A stretch of 64,000 bases of DNA, from assembly GCF_038019025.1 (NCBI RefSeq), contig NZ_CP150496.1:1380001-1444000 (forward strand), read 5' to 3'. The translations under genes were made by a program, and so were the position numbers. The stretch is from Polaribacter marinaquae (GTDB lineage: Bacteria; Bacteroidota; Bacteroidia; Flavobacteriales; Flavobacteriaceae). Every line of letters starts with the position of its first letter. The stretch's first letter is position 1. Below, in pieces: positions 1 through 10,578 of the stretch. The notes beneath the pieces are model-generated. The model was not told where the DNA came from. It saw nothing but the letters and a program-made list of their open reading frames with translations, and did no database searches.

Positions 1-872
<872 letters not shown>

Positions 873-1120
873 GTATATCTTAAATATTTTAATGAATAAG
901 TTTCAAAAGAATTTACATTATTAATAATGTGGTTATTCTACTCTTTGTTTACGCTGTCAATTTCAATATTTTCAATGAACTTTTAAGGTATCAAATCTTG
1001 CTCTTTAAAAACAAAACCTAAATCTTAATCTTGTAGAAATGATAGAATCGAACTACCTAACTTAAATTACCGTTATTCCAAAATCTCTCTGAACGTTTTT
1101 GCTATCTCGTTTAGCGGGTG
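873..1120 (-). other. rRNA operon leader region
   Basis: About 250 bases between the proximal rRNA promoter and the 16S 5' end, with no reading frame of note. On the minus strand it carries sequence of the kind normally found in pre-rRNA leaders (a TTGACAGCG block near 955-965), probably part of the processing stem that pairs with the 16S 3' flank outside the window. The pairing cannot be checked here. Confidence 0.55.
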
Positions 1121-1250
1121 CAAATATAAAACTTATTTCTAATCTAACAAGAAAAATAAATCTTTTTTTTAATTTAATTTCTTAACCCGAAAACAATAAA
1201 ACAATGAACTTAATTACTAACCCATATTTCCGTTAGCGGGTGCAAATATA
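1111..1250. repeat. 18-bp direct repeat carrying rRNA promoter cores
   Basis: The 18 bases at 1111-1128 recur exactly at 1233-1250. Each copy covers the -7 element and the discriminator downstream of it. The first 15 bases of the transcribed-strand version (TATATTTGCACCCGC) also occur at 21710-21724 upstream of tRNA-Arg. Confidence 0.85.
1121..1150 (-). promoter_or_regulatory. rRNA promoter, proximal (Bacteroidota type)
   Basis: On the minus strand, the -7 element TATATTTG (1121-1128) is preceded after exactly 19 bases by TTG (1148-1150), matching the Bacteroidota primary sigma consensus TTG-N19-TAnnTTTG. The -7 is followed by a GC-rich discriminator (GCACCCGC). Transcription would run toward the 16S gene. 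Confidence 0.8.
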
Positions 1251-1272
1251 CACCGCATTTTTAATCCCGCAA
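1243..1272 (-). promoter_or_regulatory. rRNA promoter, distal (Bacteroidota type)
   Basis: Second copy of the same architecture on the minus strand: TATATTTG at 1243-1250 and TTG at 1270-1272 with a 19-base spacer, followed by the same GC-rich discriminator. It lies 122 bases upstream of the proximal promoter, giving a tandem arrangement typical of rRNA operons. Confidence 0.78.
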
Positions 1273-1587
1273 CTATTTAATCAACCTTTTTTGAAATTAT
1301 TTTAAATTAAACCATTAAACAATTACAATTCAAATACTTATAATTTACAATAATTTTAAAAATTAAAACAAAACATATAATTCCTACTACTATTTCATGT
1401 ATTGACAACGATCATTAAGTTTTAAACCATTTTGTATATCACTCCAAAACAATAAGTTGACGGATTTAACACATAATCAACACCTCCATTTCTTGATCAG
1501 AATAACACAAAGACTACATTTAAACATCATGAAAATAATCCTTAAAAAAGGAAACATTATGATTTAGTTAATAAGTACATATATATA

Positions 1588-1618
1588 TTGTGTGAAATTA
1601 TGTTTTCTAATATCTTTG
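1588..1618 (+). promoter_or_regulatory. Promoter of the thrS-infC-rpmI-rplT operon
   Basis: TTG at 1588-1590 and TATCTTTG at 1611-1618 are separated by 20 bases, matching the Bacteroidota consensus. The start of transcription would fall near 1624, leaving a leader of about 18 bases before the thrS ATG. The discriminator is AT-rich, unlike the rRNA promoters. Confidence 0.72.
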
Positions 1619-1642
1619 CAAATTCAAACATTAATAAATTAA

Positions 1643-3583
1643 ATGATTAAAATTACATTACCAGACGGAACAGTTAAGGAGTTCGAAAAGAATAGTACTC
1701 CTATGGATGTTGCTAAAAGCATTAGTGAAGGTTTTGCTAGAAACGTAATATCTGCAAATTTCAATGATAAAACAGTTGAAACCACCACTCCGTTAACCAC
1801 CGATGGTTCTTTAATTTTATATACATTTAATGATGAAGGTGGTAAAAAAGCATTTTGGCACTCATCTGCTCACGTTTTAGCAGAAGCAATCTTAAGTTTT
1901 TATCCTAAAGCAAAACTAACAATAGGACCCGCAATAGAAAATGGGTTTTATTATGATGTAGATTTAGGCGATGAAGTAATTTCTGATAAAAACTTTAAAG
2001 AAATAGAAACTAAATTTTTAGAAATAGCTCGTGGTAAACATGAATTTTCTTTAAGATCTGTTTCTAAAGCAGACGCGTTAGAGTTATATAAGAAAGAAAA
2101 CAATGAATATAAAGTTGAATTAATAGAAAATTTAACTGACGGTGATATAACTTTTTGTGATCATAGCAATTTTACAGATTTATGTAGAGGAGGACACATT
2201 CCTAATACTGGAATTATAAAAGCGATAAAAATAATGAGTGTTGCTGGTGCCTACTGGCGTGGCGATGAAAAGAATAATCAATTGACAAGAGTTTACGGAA
2301 TCTCATTTCCGAAACAAAAAATGTTAACTGAATATTTACAAATTTTAGAAGAAGCTAAAAAACGTGATCACAGAAAACTTGGTAAAGAATTAGAACTTTT
2401 TACTTTTTCACAAAAAGTTGGCGCTGGTTTACCTTTATGGTTGCCAAAAGGAGCTGCTTTACGTTCTAGATTAGAAAACTTTTTGAAAGCAGCTCAGAAA
2501 AAAGCTGGTTATGAAATGGTAATGACACCGCATATTGGTCAAAAAGAGCTTTATGTAACTTCTGGTCATTATGAAAAATATGGAGAAGATAGCTTTCAGG
2601 CAATAAAAACTCCTAAAATGGATGAGGAATTCTTACTAAAACCAATGAATTGTCCTCACCACTGTGAAGTCTACAACTTTAAACCATATTCTTATAAAGA
2701 TTTACCAAAACGTTTTGCAGAATTTGGTACAGTATATAGGTATGAGCAAAGTGGAGAATTGCATGGTTTAACACGTGTAAGAGGTTTTACTCAAGATGAT
2801 GCACATATATTTTGTACACCAGAACAATTAGATCAAGAATTTAAAGATGTAATTGATTTGGTTCTTTATGTATTTGGATCTTTAGGTTTTGAAGACTTTA
2901 CAGCTCAAGTTTCTATAAGAGACAAAAGCAATCCAGAGAAATACATTGGAGATACCGACACTTGGGAAATTGCAGAAAACGCAATTATTAGTGCAGCAAA
3001 AGACAAAGGATTGGATTATGTTGTAGAAGAAGGTGAAGCTGCTTTTTATGGTCCAAAGTTAGATTTTATGGTAAAAGATGCTTTAGGTAGAAGCTGGCAA
3101 CTTGGTACAATACAAGTAGACTACAACTTACCTAAGCGTTTTGATTTGACCTATAAAGGATCTGACAATCAACAACACAGACCAGTAATGATACATAGAG
3201 CTCCTTTTGGTTCTATGGAAAGATTTATTGCTGTTTTGTTAGAACATACAAGTGGAAATTTCCCACTTTGGCTAACTCCAGATCAAGTTATCTTATTGCC
3301 AATCAGTGATAAATATCAAAAATATTCAGAAAAAGTTTTAGAATCGTTAGAAAATTCCGAAATTCGCGCCCTAGTAGACAATAGAAGTGAAAAAACTGGT
3401 CGTAAGATTAGAGATGCAGAAGTAAGCAAAATACCTTTTATGGTAATTGTTGGTGAGAAAGAAGAACAAGATGGCACAGTTTCTGTAAGAAGACATGGAG
3501 AAGGAGATATTGGAACCTTTACAATTGAAGAATTTATTTCTTTAATTAAAACAGAAGAAAGTAAAACATTGAAGAAATTTTAA
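1643..3583 (+). CDS. thrS: Threonine--tRNA ligase
   Basis: Cytoplasmic class II aminoacyl-tRNA synthetase that charges tRNA-Thr. The 646-aa protein has the family's full order: TGS domain (about 1-61), the editing domain with HSSAH at 73-77, the second editing-site motif CRGGH (about 180-184), the catalytic core with MNCPHH supplying the zinc-binding cysteine, motif 2 around the [15 protein letters not shown] stretch, and a C-terminal anticodon-binding domain from about 545. The ATG start follows a predicted promoter by about 25 bases and has no Shine-Dalgarno sequence. It heads a translation operon with infC, rpmI and rplT. Length is normal. Confidence 0.97.
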   Translation: MIKITLPDGTVKEFEKNSTPMDVAKSISEGFARNVISANFNDKTVETTTPLTTDGSLILYTFNDEGGKKAFWHSSAHVLAEAILSFYPKAKLTIGPAIENGFYYDVDLGDEVISDKNFKEIETKFLEIARGKHEFSLRSVSKADALELYKKENNEYKVELIENLTDGDITFCDHSNFTDLCRGGHIPNTGIIKAIKIMSVAGAYWRGDEKNNQLTRVYGISFPKQKMLTEYLQILEEAKKRDHRKLGKELELFTFSQKVGAGLPLWLPKGAALRSRLENFLKAAQKKAGYEMVMTPHIGQKELYVTSGHYEKYGEDSFQAIKTPKMDEEFLLKPMNCPHHCEVYNFKPYSYKDLPKRFAEFGTVYRYEQSGELHGLTRVRGFTQDDAHIFCTPEQLDQEFKDVIDLVLYVFGSLGFEDFTAQVSIRDKSNPEKYIGDTDTWEIAENAIISAAKDKGLDYVVEEGEAAFYGPKLDFMVKDALGRSWQLGTIQVDYNLPKRFDLTYKGSDNQQHRPVMIHRAPFGSMERFIAVLLEHTSGNFPLWLTPDQVILLPISDKYQKYSEKVLESLENSEIRALVDNRSEKTGRKIRDAEVSKIPFMVIVGEKEEQDGTVSVRRHGEGDIGTFTIEEFISLIKTEESKTLKKF

Positions 3584-3653
3584 TTAATTTTGAATTTCAA
3601 CAAAAATAAAAGGTTGGTAACACAACTAAATGTATAATTTAAATTTATAAGTC

Positions 3654-4214
3654 ATAGCAATACGTAGAAGTAGGTCGAGAAGACCGTTAAGAGTAATCAA
3701 AGAAGATCAACATAGGATTAATGAAAAAATAAAATATGTTGACGAAGTTCGTCTTGTGGGCGATAATGTAGAAGTTGGTGTATATCCTTTAGCTAAAGCT
3801 AAAGAATTAGCCAGAGAACAGGAATTGGATTTGGTAGAGATTTCACCAAAAGCGAAACCACCTGTTTGTAAAATTATTGATTACAAGAAATTCTTGTATG
3901 AGCAAAAGAAACGTGAAAAAGCTTTAAAATCTAAAGCTACTAAAGTAACTATTAAAGAAATACGTTTTGGACCTCAAACAGATGAGCATGATTATGAATT
4001 TAAGAAAAAGCATGCCATTAAATTCTTACAAGAAGGAGCTAAATTAAAAGCGTTTGTATTCTTTAAAGGTCGTTCTATTATATTTAAAGAACAAGGACAA
4101 ATTTTACTTTTAAAGTTAGCACAAGAATTAGAAGAGTATGGTAAAGTGGAGCAGCTTCCAAAATTAGAAGGTAAACGTATGATTATGTTTATTGCTCCTA
4201 AAAAAGTAAAATAA
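3654..4214 (+). CDS. infC: Translation initiation factor IF-3, probable ATA start
   Basis: IF-3 binds the 30S subunit, monitors start-codon selection and prevents premature 50S joining. The C-terminal part is clear ([39 protein letters not shown]). No ATG exists for the N-terminal domain. In-frame conserved sequence ([14 protein letters not shown] then [10 protein letters not shown]) continues upstream from the GTG at 3756 to a stop at 3648. The best initiation codon is ATA at 3654, giving M-AIRR and 186 aa, the usual family size; ATA at 3660 is an alternative. A rare start codon fits the known autoregulation of infC in other bacteria (AUU in E. coli), since IF-3 itself discriminates against such codons. 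A GTG start at 3756 would delete half of the N-terminal domain. Confidence 0.9.
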   Translation: MAIRRSRSRRPLRVIKEDQHRINEKIKYVDEVRLVGDNVEVGVYPLAKAKELAREQELDLVEISPKAKPPVCKIIDYKKFLYEQKKREKALKSKATKVTIKEIRFGPQTDEHDYEFKKKHAIKFLQEGAKLKAFVFFKGRSIIFKEQGQILLLKLAQELEEYGKVEQLPKLEGKRMIMFIAPKKVK

Positions 4215-4247
4215 CAATCTTATAAGCAAGATAAAAACGAAGGAGAA

Positions 4248-4445
4248 ATGCCTAAAATGAAAACAAAATCTAGCGCCAAAAAACGATTTAAAGTTACTGG
4301 TACTGGAAAATTAAAAAGAAAGCACGCGTTTAAAAGTCACATCTTAACAAAGAAGTCTAAAAAACGTAAATTAAAGTTAACTCATGCAGCTTTAGTACAT
4401 AAAGCAGATGAGTCTAACATTAAGCAACAGTTAAACTTAAAATAA
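4248..4445 (+). CDS. rpmI: 50S ribosomal protein L35
   Basis: 65-aa, strongly basic protein ([20 protein letters not shown] start) of full normal length, part of the large ribosomal subunit. It lies between infC and rplT in the conserved infC-rpmI-rplT order. It is one of few genes here with a Shine-Dalgarno-like GGAG (4242-4245), although that sits only two bases from the ATG, closer than the usual optimum. Confidence 0.96.
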   Translation: MPKMKTKSSAKKRFKVTGTGKLKRKHAFKSHILTKKSKKRKLKLTHAALVHKADESNIKQQLNLK

Positions 4446-4539
4446 GTTTAACCAGGGAATTTAATTATTAACCATGGAGTTAGGCCAAATATGAAAAGTA
4501 TTCTGAAAAGAATCGCCTACTACAAAACACATTGAAATT

Positions 4540-4884
4540 ATGCCAAGATCAGTAAATTCAGTAGCCTCAAGAAAAAGAAGAAAAAAAATCTTGAAGGCAG
4601 CAAAAGGTTACTTCGGACGTAGAAAAAACGTTTACACAGTAGCAAAAAATGCGGTTGAAAAAGGAATGCTTTATGCATACCGTGACCGTAAAAACAATAA
4701 GAGAAACTTCCGTTCTTTATGGATTGTACGTATTAACGCTGCAGCTCGTTTACACGGAATGTCTTACTCTCAGTTTATGGGGAAAGTAAAAGCTAATAAT
4801 ATCGAATTAAACCGTAAGGTTTTAGCTGATTTAGCTGTTAACAACCCAGACGCTTTTAAGGCAGTTGTAGAGAAAATTAAATAA
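4540..4884 (+). CDS. rplT: 50S ribosomal protein L20
   Basis: 114-aa L20, an early assembly protein that binds 23S rRNA; in several bacteria L20 also represses its own operon by binding the leader mRNA. Full length, with the typical N-terminal basic extension ([19 protein letters not shown]) and [15 protein letters not shown] core ([14 protein letters not shown]). The 94 bases between rpmI and rplT are unusually long for this operon and could hold such a control site, but I could not draw a convincing fold. A strong terminator follows at 4908. Confidence 0.96.
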   Translation: MPRSVNSVASRKRRKKILKAAKGYFGRRKNVYTVAKNAVEKGMLYAYRDRKNNKRNFRSLWIVRINAAARLHGMSYSQFMGKVKANNIELNRKVLADLAVNNPDAFKAVVEKIK

Positions 4885-4907
4885 ATATAAATTACTTGCT
4901 TATAATA

Positions 4908-4937
4908 AAAACCCAAACGTATACGTTTGGGTTTTTT
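4908..4937 (+). terminator. Terminator after rplT
   Basis: Perfect hairpin: the arms AACCCAAACGT and ACGTTTGGGTT flank a very short loop and are followed by a run of T residues. It ends the translation operon. Confidence 0.9.
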
Positions 4938-4979
4938 TATTACTTTTATTATTTTAAAAATTATATCAAATATTATAAA

Positions 4980-5564
4980 ATGAGATTAAAACTGATAACA
5001 CTTACAGCTTTATTTATTACTGTAATTTCAATTGCACAAGAAACTACAAAACCAGAAGACACATCACTTAGCGGGCAGTTCGATAAAATATATAGAACTT
5101 CTACAACTTACCAAACATATAAGGTTATAAGTAAAGACAAGTTTTTACAGTTAAAACAAAATGTTTTAGATTCTCTTAAAAATTCTAAAGAATTAGTAAT
5201 CGAAAAGAACGGACTTTTAAATACAGAAAGGGAAAACACAAAAAAAACTTTAGAAACGCTTAACGATACAAAAAACAAGTTAGCAACTGCAATAAAGAAA
5301 GAAGGGTCTATATCTTTATTAGGTGCACAAGTTAGTAAAACAACGTACAACCTAATATTATGGACAATCATACTTGTCTTATTACTAAGTCTAGCCTATT
5401 TTATATTTAAATACACTAGAAACAATATACTTACTAAAAAAGCTAAAAGTGATCTTATAGAGGTAGAATCTGAATATGAAAAACATAGAAAAAAATCTAT
5501 TGAAAGAGAACAAAAACTTAGAAGAGAATTACAAGACGAAATTAATAAACAAAGAAATTCGTAA
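4980..5564 (+). CDS. Membrane-anchored coiled-coil protein, unknown function
   Basis: 194 aa from the ATG at 4980; an open frame extends upstream but that part crosses the rplT terminator, so 4980, which begins a clean signal peptide (MRLKLITLTALFITVISIAQ), is chosen. After cleavage the mature part has a polar region rich in K/E/N with helical coiled-coil character (about 45-115), one membrane segment (about 125-147) and a highly charged, K/E/R-rich cytoplasmic tail predicted to be a long helix. I recognise no enzymatic motif. It stands alone between rplT and the glycogen operon. Confidence 0.75.
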   Translation: MRLKLITLTALFITVISIAQETTKPEDTSLSGQFDKIYRTSTTYQTYKVISKDKFLQLKQNVLDSLKNSKELVIEKNGLLNTERENTKKTLETLNDTKNKLATAIKKEGSISLLGAQVSKTTYNLILWTIILVLLLSLAYFIFKYTRNNILTKKAKSDLIEVESEYEKHRKKSIEREQKLRRELQDEINKQRNS

Positions 5565-5694
5565 TTAAAATTAGTTAAATTGAGATAAATATAAATTAAA
5601 TAACTGATTATTAGGTTAATATTAATTTTTGCATTCAAAATTTATAGTTCTACTTATATTTTGTAACTTTAAGAACTAATCAACTAAATAAGTT

Positions 5695-7095
5695 TTGAAT
5701 ATACTACATATTAGTGCAGAGTGCTTTCCTATTGCAAAAGTAGGTGGTCTCGCAGATGTTGTAGGTGCTTTACCAAAGTACCAAAAAGAAATAGGCACTA
5801 CCAGTAATGTGGTAATGCCTTTTTACAATAATAAGTTTACTAAAAAAAATTCTTTTGATAAAATTCATGAAAATTTTATCGCTTTAGGACACAATTATTA
5901 CAACTTTAAGGTTTTAAAACTTAAAGACAATGATTTAGGTTATGACATTTTTTTTATTGACATACCAGATTTAACTCATAAAGAATATGTTTATTCTAAT
6001 GATGATACAAATCGTTTTTTAGCGTTTCAAATTGCCACTTTAGACTGGATTTTATCCATAGATAATAAACCAGATATTCTGCACGTTCATGATCACCACA
6101 CAGGATTAATTCCTTTTATGGTTTCGCAATGTCATAAATACATAGCTTTAAAAGATACGCCAACCATTTTAACTATTCATAATGCACAATACCAAGGTTG
6201 GTTTTCTCATAATAAAGTAAATTTAATTCCTCCGTTCGATTTTACAAAAGTTGGTCTTTTAGATTGGGACGGAAGTATAAATCCGTTAGCTGCAGCAATT
6301 AAATGTGCGTGGAAAGTTACAACGGTATCGCCTTCTTATATGGATGAATTAAAAAATAATGCTAATGGATTAGAGGCACTATTAAGACATGAAAGCAAAA
6401 AATGTATCGGTATATTAAACGGAATCGACACAGATGTATGGAACACTAATACAGACAATCGTTTAATAGAAAATTATACTATTGAAAATGCCCAAAAAGG
6501 AAAACTAACTAATAAAAAATGGCTTTGTGATAAATATAATTTAGATATCGATAAACCTCTGTTTGCTTTTATTGGACGTTTAGTTGGTGAAAAAGGTGCG
6601 GATTTATTTCCAGAGATATTCACAAGGGCGTTAGCCAATAATAATATTTCTATATTTTTATTAGGTTCTGGCCATAAAGAAACCGAAGAAAAACTTAATA
6701 AAATACCTAAAAATAACTTTAATACATTTATTGGTTATGATGAAAAATTGGCACACATAATTTATGCTGCTGCAGATTTTTTATTAATGCCATCTCGCGT
6801 AGAACCTTGTGGGCTTAATCAAATGTATTCTCTACGATACGGCACTGTGCCCGTTGTAAACGCCATTGGTGGTTTAAAAGATACAATTGTAGATATTAAA
6901 GATCAAAATGGTTTCGGAATTTGTCATAAAGGCGTAACAGTTTCTAATGTTACCAATGCTATTTTAAAAGCTACAGACTTTTATAAAGACAAGCAAAGAT
7001 TTAATAATAATATTCAAAATATAATGCAAATAGACCATTCTTGGAGCAATTCGGCTAAAGAATATGTCAATTTATATAATTCTTTAAAAAATTAA
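5695..7095 (+). CDS. glgA: Glycogen synthase (ADP-glucose), TTG start
   Basis: GT5-family enzyme that transfers glucose from ADP-glucose to growing alpha-1,4-glucan. The 466-aa protein shows the N-terminal ADP-glucose-binding motif KVGGLADVVGALP (about 15-27), the HVHDHHTGLIP segment, the GRLVGEKGADL motif of the C-terminal Rossmann half and the PSRVEPCGLNQMYSLRYG catalytic region. The start codon is TTG: the family N-terminus (ILHISAECFP) begins immediately after it and no in-frame ATG exists nearby. It heads the operon glgA-glgC-glgB, with glgC starting only four bases after its stop. Confidence 0.95.
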   Translation: MNILHISAECFPIAKVGGLADVVGALPKYQKEIGTTSNVVMPFYNNKFTKKNSFDKIHENFIALGHNYYNFKVLKLKDNDLGYDIFFIDIPDLTHKEYVYSNDDTNRFLAFQIATLDWILSIDNKPDILHVHDHHTGLIPFMVSQCHKYIALKDTPTILTIHNAQYQGWFSHNKVNLIPPFDFTKVGLLDWDGSINPLAAAIKCAWKVTTVSPSYMDELKNNANGLEALLRHESKKCIGILNGIDTDVWNTNTDNRLIENYTIENAQKGKLTNKKWLCDKYNLDIDKPLFAFIGRLVGEKGADLFPEIFTRALANNNISIFLLGSGHKETEEKLNKIPKNNFNTFIGYDEKLAHIIYAAADFLLMPSRVEPCGLNQMYSLRYGTVPVVNAIGGLKDTIVDIKDQNGFGICHKGVTVSNVTNAILKATDFYKDKQRFNNNIQNIMQIDHSWSNSAKEYVNLYNSLKN

Positions 7096-7099
7096 ACAA

Positions 7100-8362
7100 A
7101 TGATAAACGACAAAGTACTTGGAATTATTTTAGGAGGTGGTCAAGGTTCTAGATTGTATCCTTTAACTAAAAATAGATCTAAACCTGCTGTACCAATTGC
7201 AGGAAAATACCGTTTGGTAGATATTCCTATTTCAAATTGTATAAATGCAGATATTAAAAGAATGTATGTTTTAACTCAGTTTAACTCTGCCTCTTTAAAT
7301 CAGCACATAAAAAATACATATCATTTTAGCTTTTTTAGTTCTGCTTTTGTAGATGTTTTAGCAGCAGAACAAACCATGGAAAGTGATAAATGGTTTCAAG
7401 GAACTGCCGATGCTGTAAGACAAAGCATGCATCATTTTTTAGAACACGATTTTAAATATGCTTTAATTTTATCAGGAGATCAATTATATAACATGGATTT
7501 TAGAGATATGATTGCTAAACACGAAGAAAGTGGCGCAAAAATATCGATAGCAACATATCCTGTAAATGCTAAAGACGCAACTTCTTTTGGTATTTTAAAA
7601 ACAGATGAAAACAACACAATAACTTCTTTTATAGAAAAACCAAACGCAGAACTTTTACCAGATTGGAGGTCTGATGTGAGTGATGAAATGAAAGGTGAAG
7701 GTAGAAATTACCTGGCATCTATGGGAATTTATATTTTTAATCGAGAATTGTTGGTAGAATTAATGGCCAACCCAGATACTATCGATTTCGGTAAAGAAAT
7801 AATTCCGCAAGCAATTGGAGAACACAAAACAATGAGTTATCCATATGAAGGTTATTGGACAGATATAGGAAACATTGATTCGTTTTTCGAAGCAAACTTA
7901 GGACTAACCGACGATTTGCCTAAGTTTAATTTATACGACGAAAACAGAGTTTATACAAGAGCGAGAATTTTACCAACATCAAAAATTTCTAATACAAAAC
8001 TTAACAAAACAATAATTGCTGATGGATGTATTATAAATGCAGAAAAAATAGAAAAATCTGTGATTGGTATTCGTTCTAGAATTGGTAAAGAGACAATCGT
8101 TACAAATACTTACATGATGGGTAACGATTTTTACGAATCTTTAGAAGACATCAAAGAAAATAATATCGAAAATCAAGTTGGTATTGGAGACAGGTGTACA
8201 ATTAACAATTGTATTATAGATAAAAATTGTCGAATTGGTGATGATACTAAAATTAATGGCGGACCACATTTAGAAGATATCGAAACAGAAACTTATCAAA
8301 TTAAAGAAGGAATTGTTGTTGTTAAAAAAGGTGCAATTATACCCAAAGGAACAGTAATTTAA
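7100..8362 (+). CDS. glgC: Glucose-1-phosphate adenylyltransferase
   Basis: Makes ADP-glucose from glucose-1-phosphate and ATP, the committed step of bacterial glycogen synthesis. The 420-aa protein has the nucleotidyltransferase signature GGGQGSRLYPLT at the N-terminus, the SGDQLYNMDF metal/substrate motif, FIEKPN, and a C-terminal left-handed beta-helix with hexapeptide-like repeats (GVGDRCTINNCIID-type). Length is normal. It sits in an operon directly after glgA and 33 bases before glgB, so synthesis of donor, chain elongation and branching are co-expressed. Confidence 0.96.
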   Translation: MINDKVLGIILGGGQGSRLYPLTKNRSKPAVPIAGKYRLVDIPISNCINADIKRMYVLTQFNSASLNQHIKNTYHFSFFSSAFVDVLAAEQTMESDKWFQGTADAVRQSMHHFLEHDFKYALILSGDQLYNMDFRDMIAKHEESGAKISIATYPVNAKDATSFGILKTDENNTITSFIEKPNAELLPDWRSDVSDEMKGEGRNYLASMGIYIFNRELLVELMANPDTIDFGKEIIPQAIGEHKTMSYPYEGYWTDIGNIDSFFEANLGLTDDLPKFNLYDENRVYTRARILPTSKISNTKLNKTIIADGCIINAEKIEKSVIGIRSRIGKETIVTNTYMMGNDFYESLEDIKENNIENQVGIGDRCTINNCIIDKNCRIGDDTKINGGPHLEDIETETYQIKEGIVVVKKGAIIPKGTVI

Positions 8363-8395
8363 TATCTGATTATTTTCAATTTTTAAAAGCATTAC

Positions 8396-10303
8396 ATGTC
8401 TAAAGTTATAGCACATTCACTATTTTCAGATTTTGATATTAATTTATTTAAAGCTGGTAAGCATTACAGATTGTATGAAAAATTTGGCTCGCACATTACA
8501 ACAGTTGATGGTATAACTGGCACCTATTTTGCAGTTTGGGCACCAAGTGCTAAAGAAGTTTCTGTTGTAGGAGATTTTAATTATTGGAACGACAAAGAAC
8601 ATCAATTAAATGTAAGATGGGATTCTAGTGGTATTTGGGAAGGCTTTATCCCTTTTGTAGAAAAAGGAAGTGTTTACAAATATAAAATACAAAGTAACAA
8701 TAACAATATTGTAACAGAAAAGGCAGATCCTTATGCTCGAAGATGCGAGCATCCACCAAAAACAGCATCAATAGTTTGGGAAGATAATTATTCTTGGAAA
8801 GATCAAAAATGGATGAAATCTCGTAAAGAAAAGAACGCGTTAAACGCTCCTTATTCTGTTTACGAAGTTCATTTAAACTCTTGGAAACAAAAAATTGAAG
8901 AAAACCGATTTCTAAGTTATAATGAATTGGCCGAAGAATTGGTAAATTATGTGGTAGAAATGAATTTTACACACGTAGAATTTATGCCGATAATGGAATA
9001 TCCTTATGATCCAAGTTGGGGATATCAATTAACGGGTTATTTTGCGCCAACATCTAGATTTGGTTATCCTGATGAATTTAAATATTTAGTAGATAAATTT
9101 CACGAAAATAATATTGGTGTAATTTTAGATTGGGTTCCGTCTCACTTTCCTTCGGATGCTCATGGTTTAGGGTTTTTTGATGGCTCTAATTTATACGAAC
9201 ATCCAGATCTTAGAAAAGGTTATCATCAAGACTGGAAAAGTTTAATTTTTAACTACGGAAGAAATGAAGTAAAATCTTTCTTAATAAGTAATGCATTGTT
9301 TTGGTTAGATCAATATCATGCAGACGGTTTAAGAGTAGACGCTGTAGCATCCATGTTATTTTTAGATTATTCTAGAAAAGATGGCGAATGGGAACCTAAT
9401 GAATTTGGTGGTAGAGAAAACTTAGAAGCAATTGCATTTATTAAAGAAATGAATGTTGCCGTTTACGAAAACTACCCAGATGTTCAAACAATTGCAGAAG
9501 AATCAACATCATTTCCTAAAGTTTCTAGTCCTGTTTTTTCTGATGGCTTAGGTTTTGGAATGAAATGGATGATGGGTTGGATGCATGATTCTTTAGACTA
9601 TTTTGCCAAAGAACCAATTTATAGAAAACATCATCAAAACGATTTAACCTTTAGTTTAAATTATGCATTTACAGAAAACTTTATGTTACCGCTTTCGCAT
9701 GACGAAGTTGTCTACGGAAAAAAAGCAATTGTAGAGAAAATGCCTGGTGATGAGTGGCAAAAATTCGCCAACTTAAGACTATTATATAGTTTTATGTATA
9801 CACATCCAGGAACCAAACTTTTATTTCAAGGTGCAGAATTTGGTCAAACAAGTGAATGGAATTTTAACGGAAGTTTAGATTGGCATTTATTAGAATATGA
9901 TGTTCATAAAGGTGTTCAGAATCTGGTTAAAGAACTAAACTTATTTTACAAAACAGAACCAGCTTTACATCAAAAACAATTTTCGTTCGAAGGTTTCGAA
10001 TGGATAGATCATGGCGATCATGAGAATTCTGTACTATCTTTCATCAGAAAAGGAAACGAACCAAAAAATGATGTAATAATTGTTTTAAACCTAACACCTG
10101 TTCCTAGAGAAAATTACAGAATTGGCTTACCGAAATCGGGTACATTAAAAGAAGTTTTTAATAGTGATAAACAAATTTTTAATGGAACCAATAATTACAA
10201 AAACGTTAAACTAAAATCTAACAAAAAAAGTTGGAATAATAGATTAAATTCAATCGAATTAAACTTACCTCCGCTAAGTATGTTAGCTTTCAAATTTAAA
10301 TAA
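8396..10303 (+). CDS. glgB: 1,4-alpha-glucan branching enzyme
   Basis: GH13 enzyme that introduces alpha-1,6 branches in glycogen. The 635-aa protein has an N-terminal CBM48/isoamylase early-set domain (about 40-130, TYFAVWAPSAKEVSVVGDFN), then the (beta/alpha)8 barrel with FMPIMEYPYDPSWGYQ, GLRVDAVASML (nucleophile Asp about 315), IAEEST (acid/base Glu about 368) and LPLSHDEVVYGK. A C-terminal all-beta domain follows. It is the last gene of the glg operon and is followed by a hairpin. Size is typical. Confidence 0.96.
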   Translation: MSKVIAHSLFSDFDINLFKAGKHYRLYEKFGSHITTVDGITGTYFAVWAPSAKEVSVVGDFNYWNDKEHQLNVRWDSSGIWEGFIPFVEKGSVYKYKIQSNNNNIVTEKADPYARRCEHPPKTASIVWEDNYSWKDQKWMKSRKEKNALNAPYSVYEVHLNSWKQKIEENRFLSYNELAEELVNYVVEMNFTHVEFMPIMEYPYDPSWGYQLTGYFAPTSRFGYPDEFKYLVDKFHENNIGVILDWVPSHFPSDAHGLGFFDGSNLYEHPDLRKGYHQDWKSLIFNYGRNEVKSFLISNALFWLDQYHADGLRVDAVASMLFLDYSRKDGEWEPNEFGGRENLEAIAFIKEMNVAVYENYPDVQTIAEESTSFPKVSSPVFSDGLGFGMKWMMGWMHDSLDYFAKEPIYRKHHQNDLTFSLNYAFTENFMLPLSHDEVVYGKKAIVEKMPGDEWQKFANLRLLYSFMYTHPGTKLLFQGAEFGQTSEWNFNGSLDWHLLEYDVHKGVQNLVKELNLFYKTEPALHQKQFSFEGFEWIDHGDHENSVLSFIRKGNEPKNDVIIVLNLTPVPRENYRIGLPKSGTLKEVFNSDKQIFNGTNNYKNVKLKSNKKSWNNRLNSIELNLPPLSMLAFKFK

Positions 10304-10314
10304 ACTTAAAATAT

Positions 10315-10364
10315 AAATCCTCTTTATAAAAATACTAATAGTATCATAAAAAAAGAGGATTTAA
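10315..10364 (+). terminator. Hairpin after glgB
   Basis: Inverted repeat AAATCCTCTTT / AAAGAGGATTT with a loop of about 25 bases that itself has weak pairing. It lies just behind the glgB stop and probably ends the glg transcript, but the T run is weak, so the call is moderate. Confidence 0.55.
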
Positions 10365-10468
10365 ATTTTAAACTTCACAAAAATAAACGTCATTTTTAAG
10401 ACTTTAAAAAATCTTTTCTTATCATAGAAAAGAAATCTTATTTGCCTAATTTTTAAATAAATAAGTAA

Positions 10469-10476
10469 TATTTTTG
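10469..10476 (+). promoter_or_regulatory. Candidate -7 element for the GH31 gene
   Basis: TATTTTTG matches TAnnTTTG about 100 bases before the GH31 start. The nearest upstream TTG (10442-10444) is 24 bases away, longer than the usual spacer, so this is only a candidate. The rest of the 10365-10578 gap shows nothing else. Confidence 0.4.
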
Positions 10477-10578
10477 TTTTTAACACAGACTTAAACGTTA
10501 TCGTAGAAATAACATTTTTATTACTAAAAAATCTAAAACTTTAACGATTTTTGAATGAATATTTAAACAACCAAGATT

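Noticed and set aside
1009..1030. A boxA-like sequence (TGCTCTTTAA) in the rRNA leader.
   Set aside because: It is on the plus strand, whereas the 16S gene is transcribed from the minus strand, so it cannot be the antitermination signal of this operon.
4896..4979. An earlier start for the membrane coiled-coil gene.
   Set aside because: The added 28 residues are translated from the rplT terminator and do not form a plausible signal; ATG 4980 starts a clean signal peptide.
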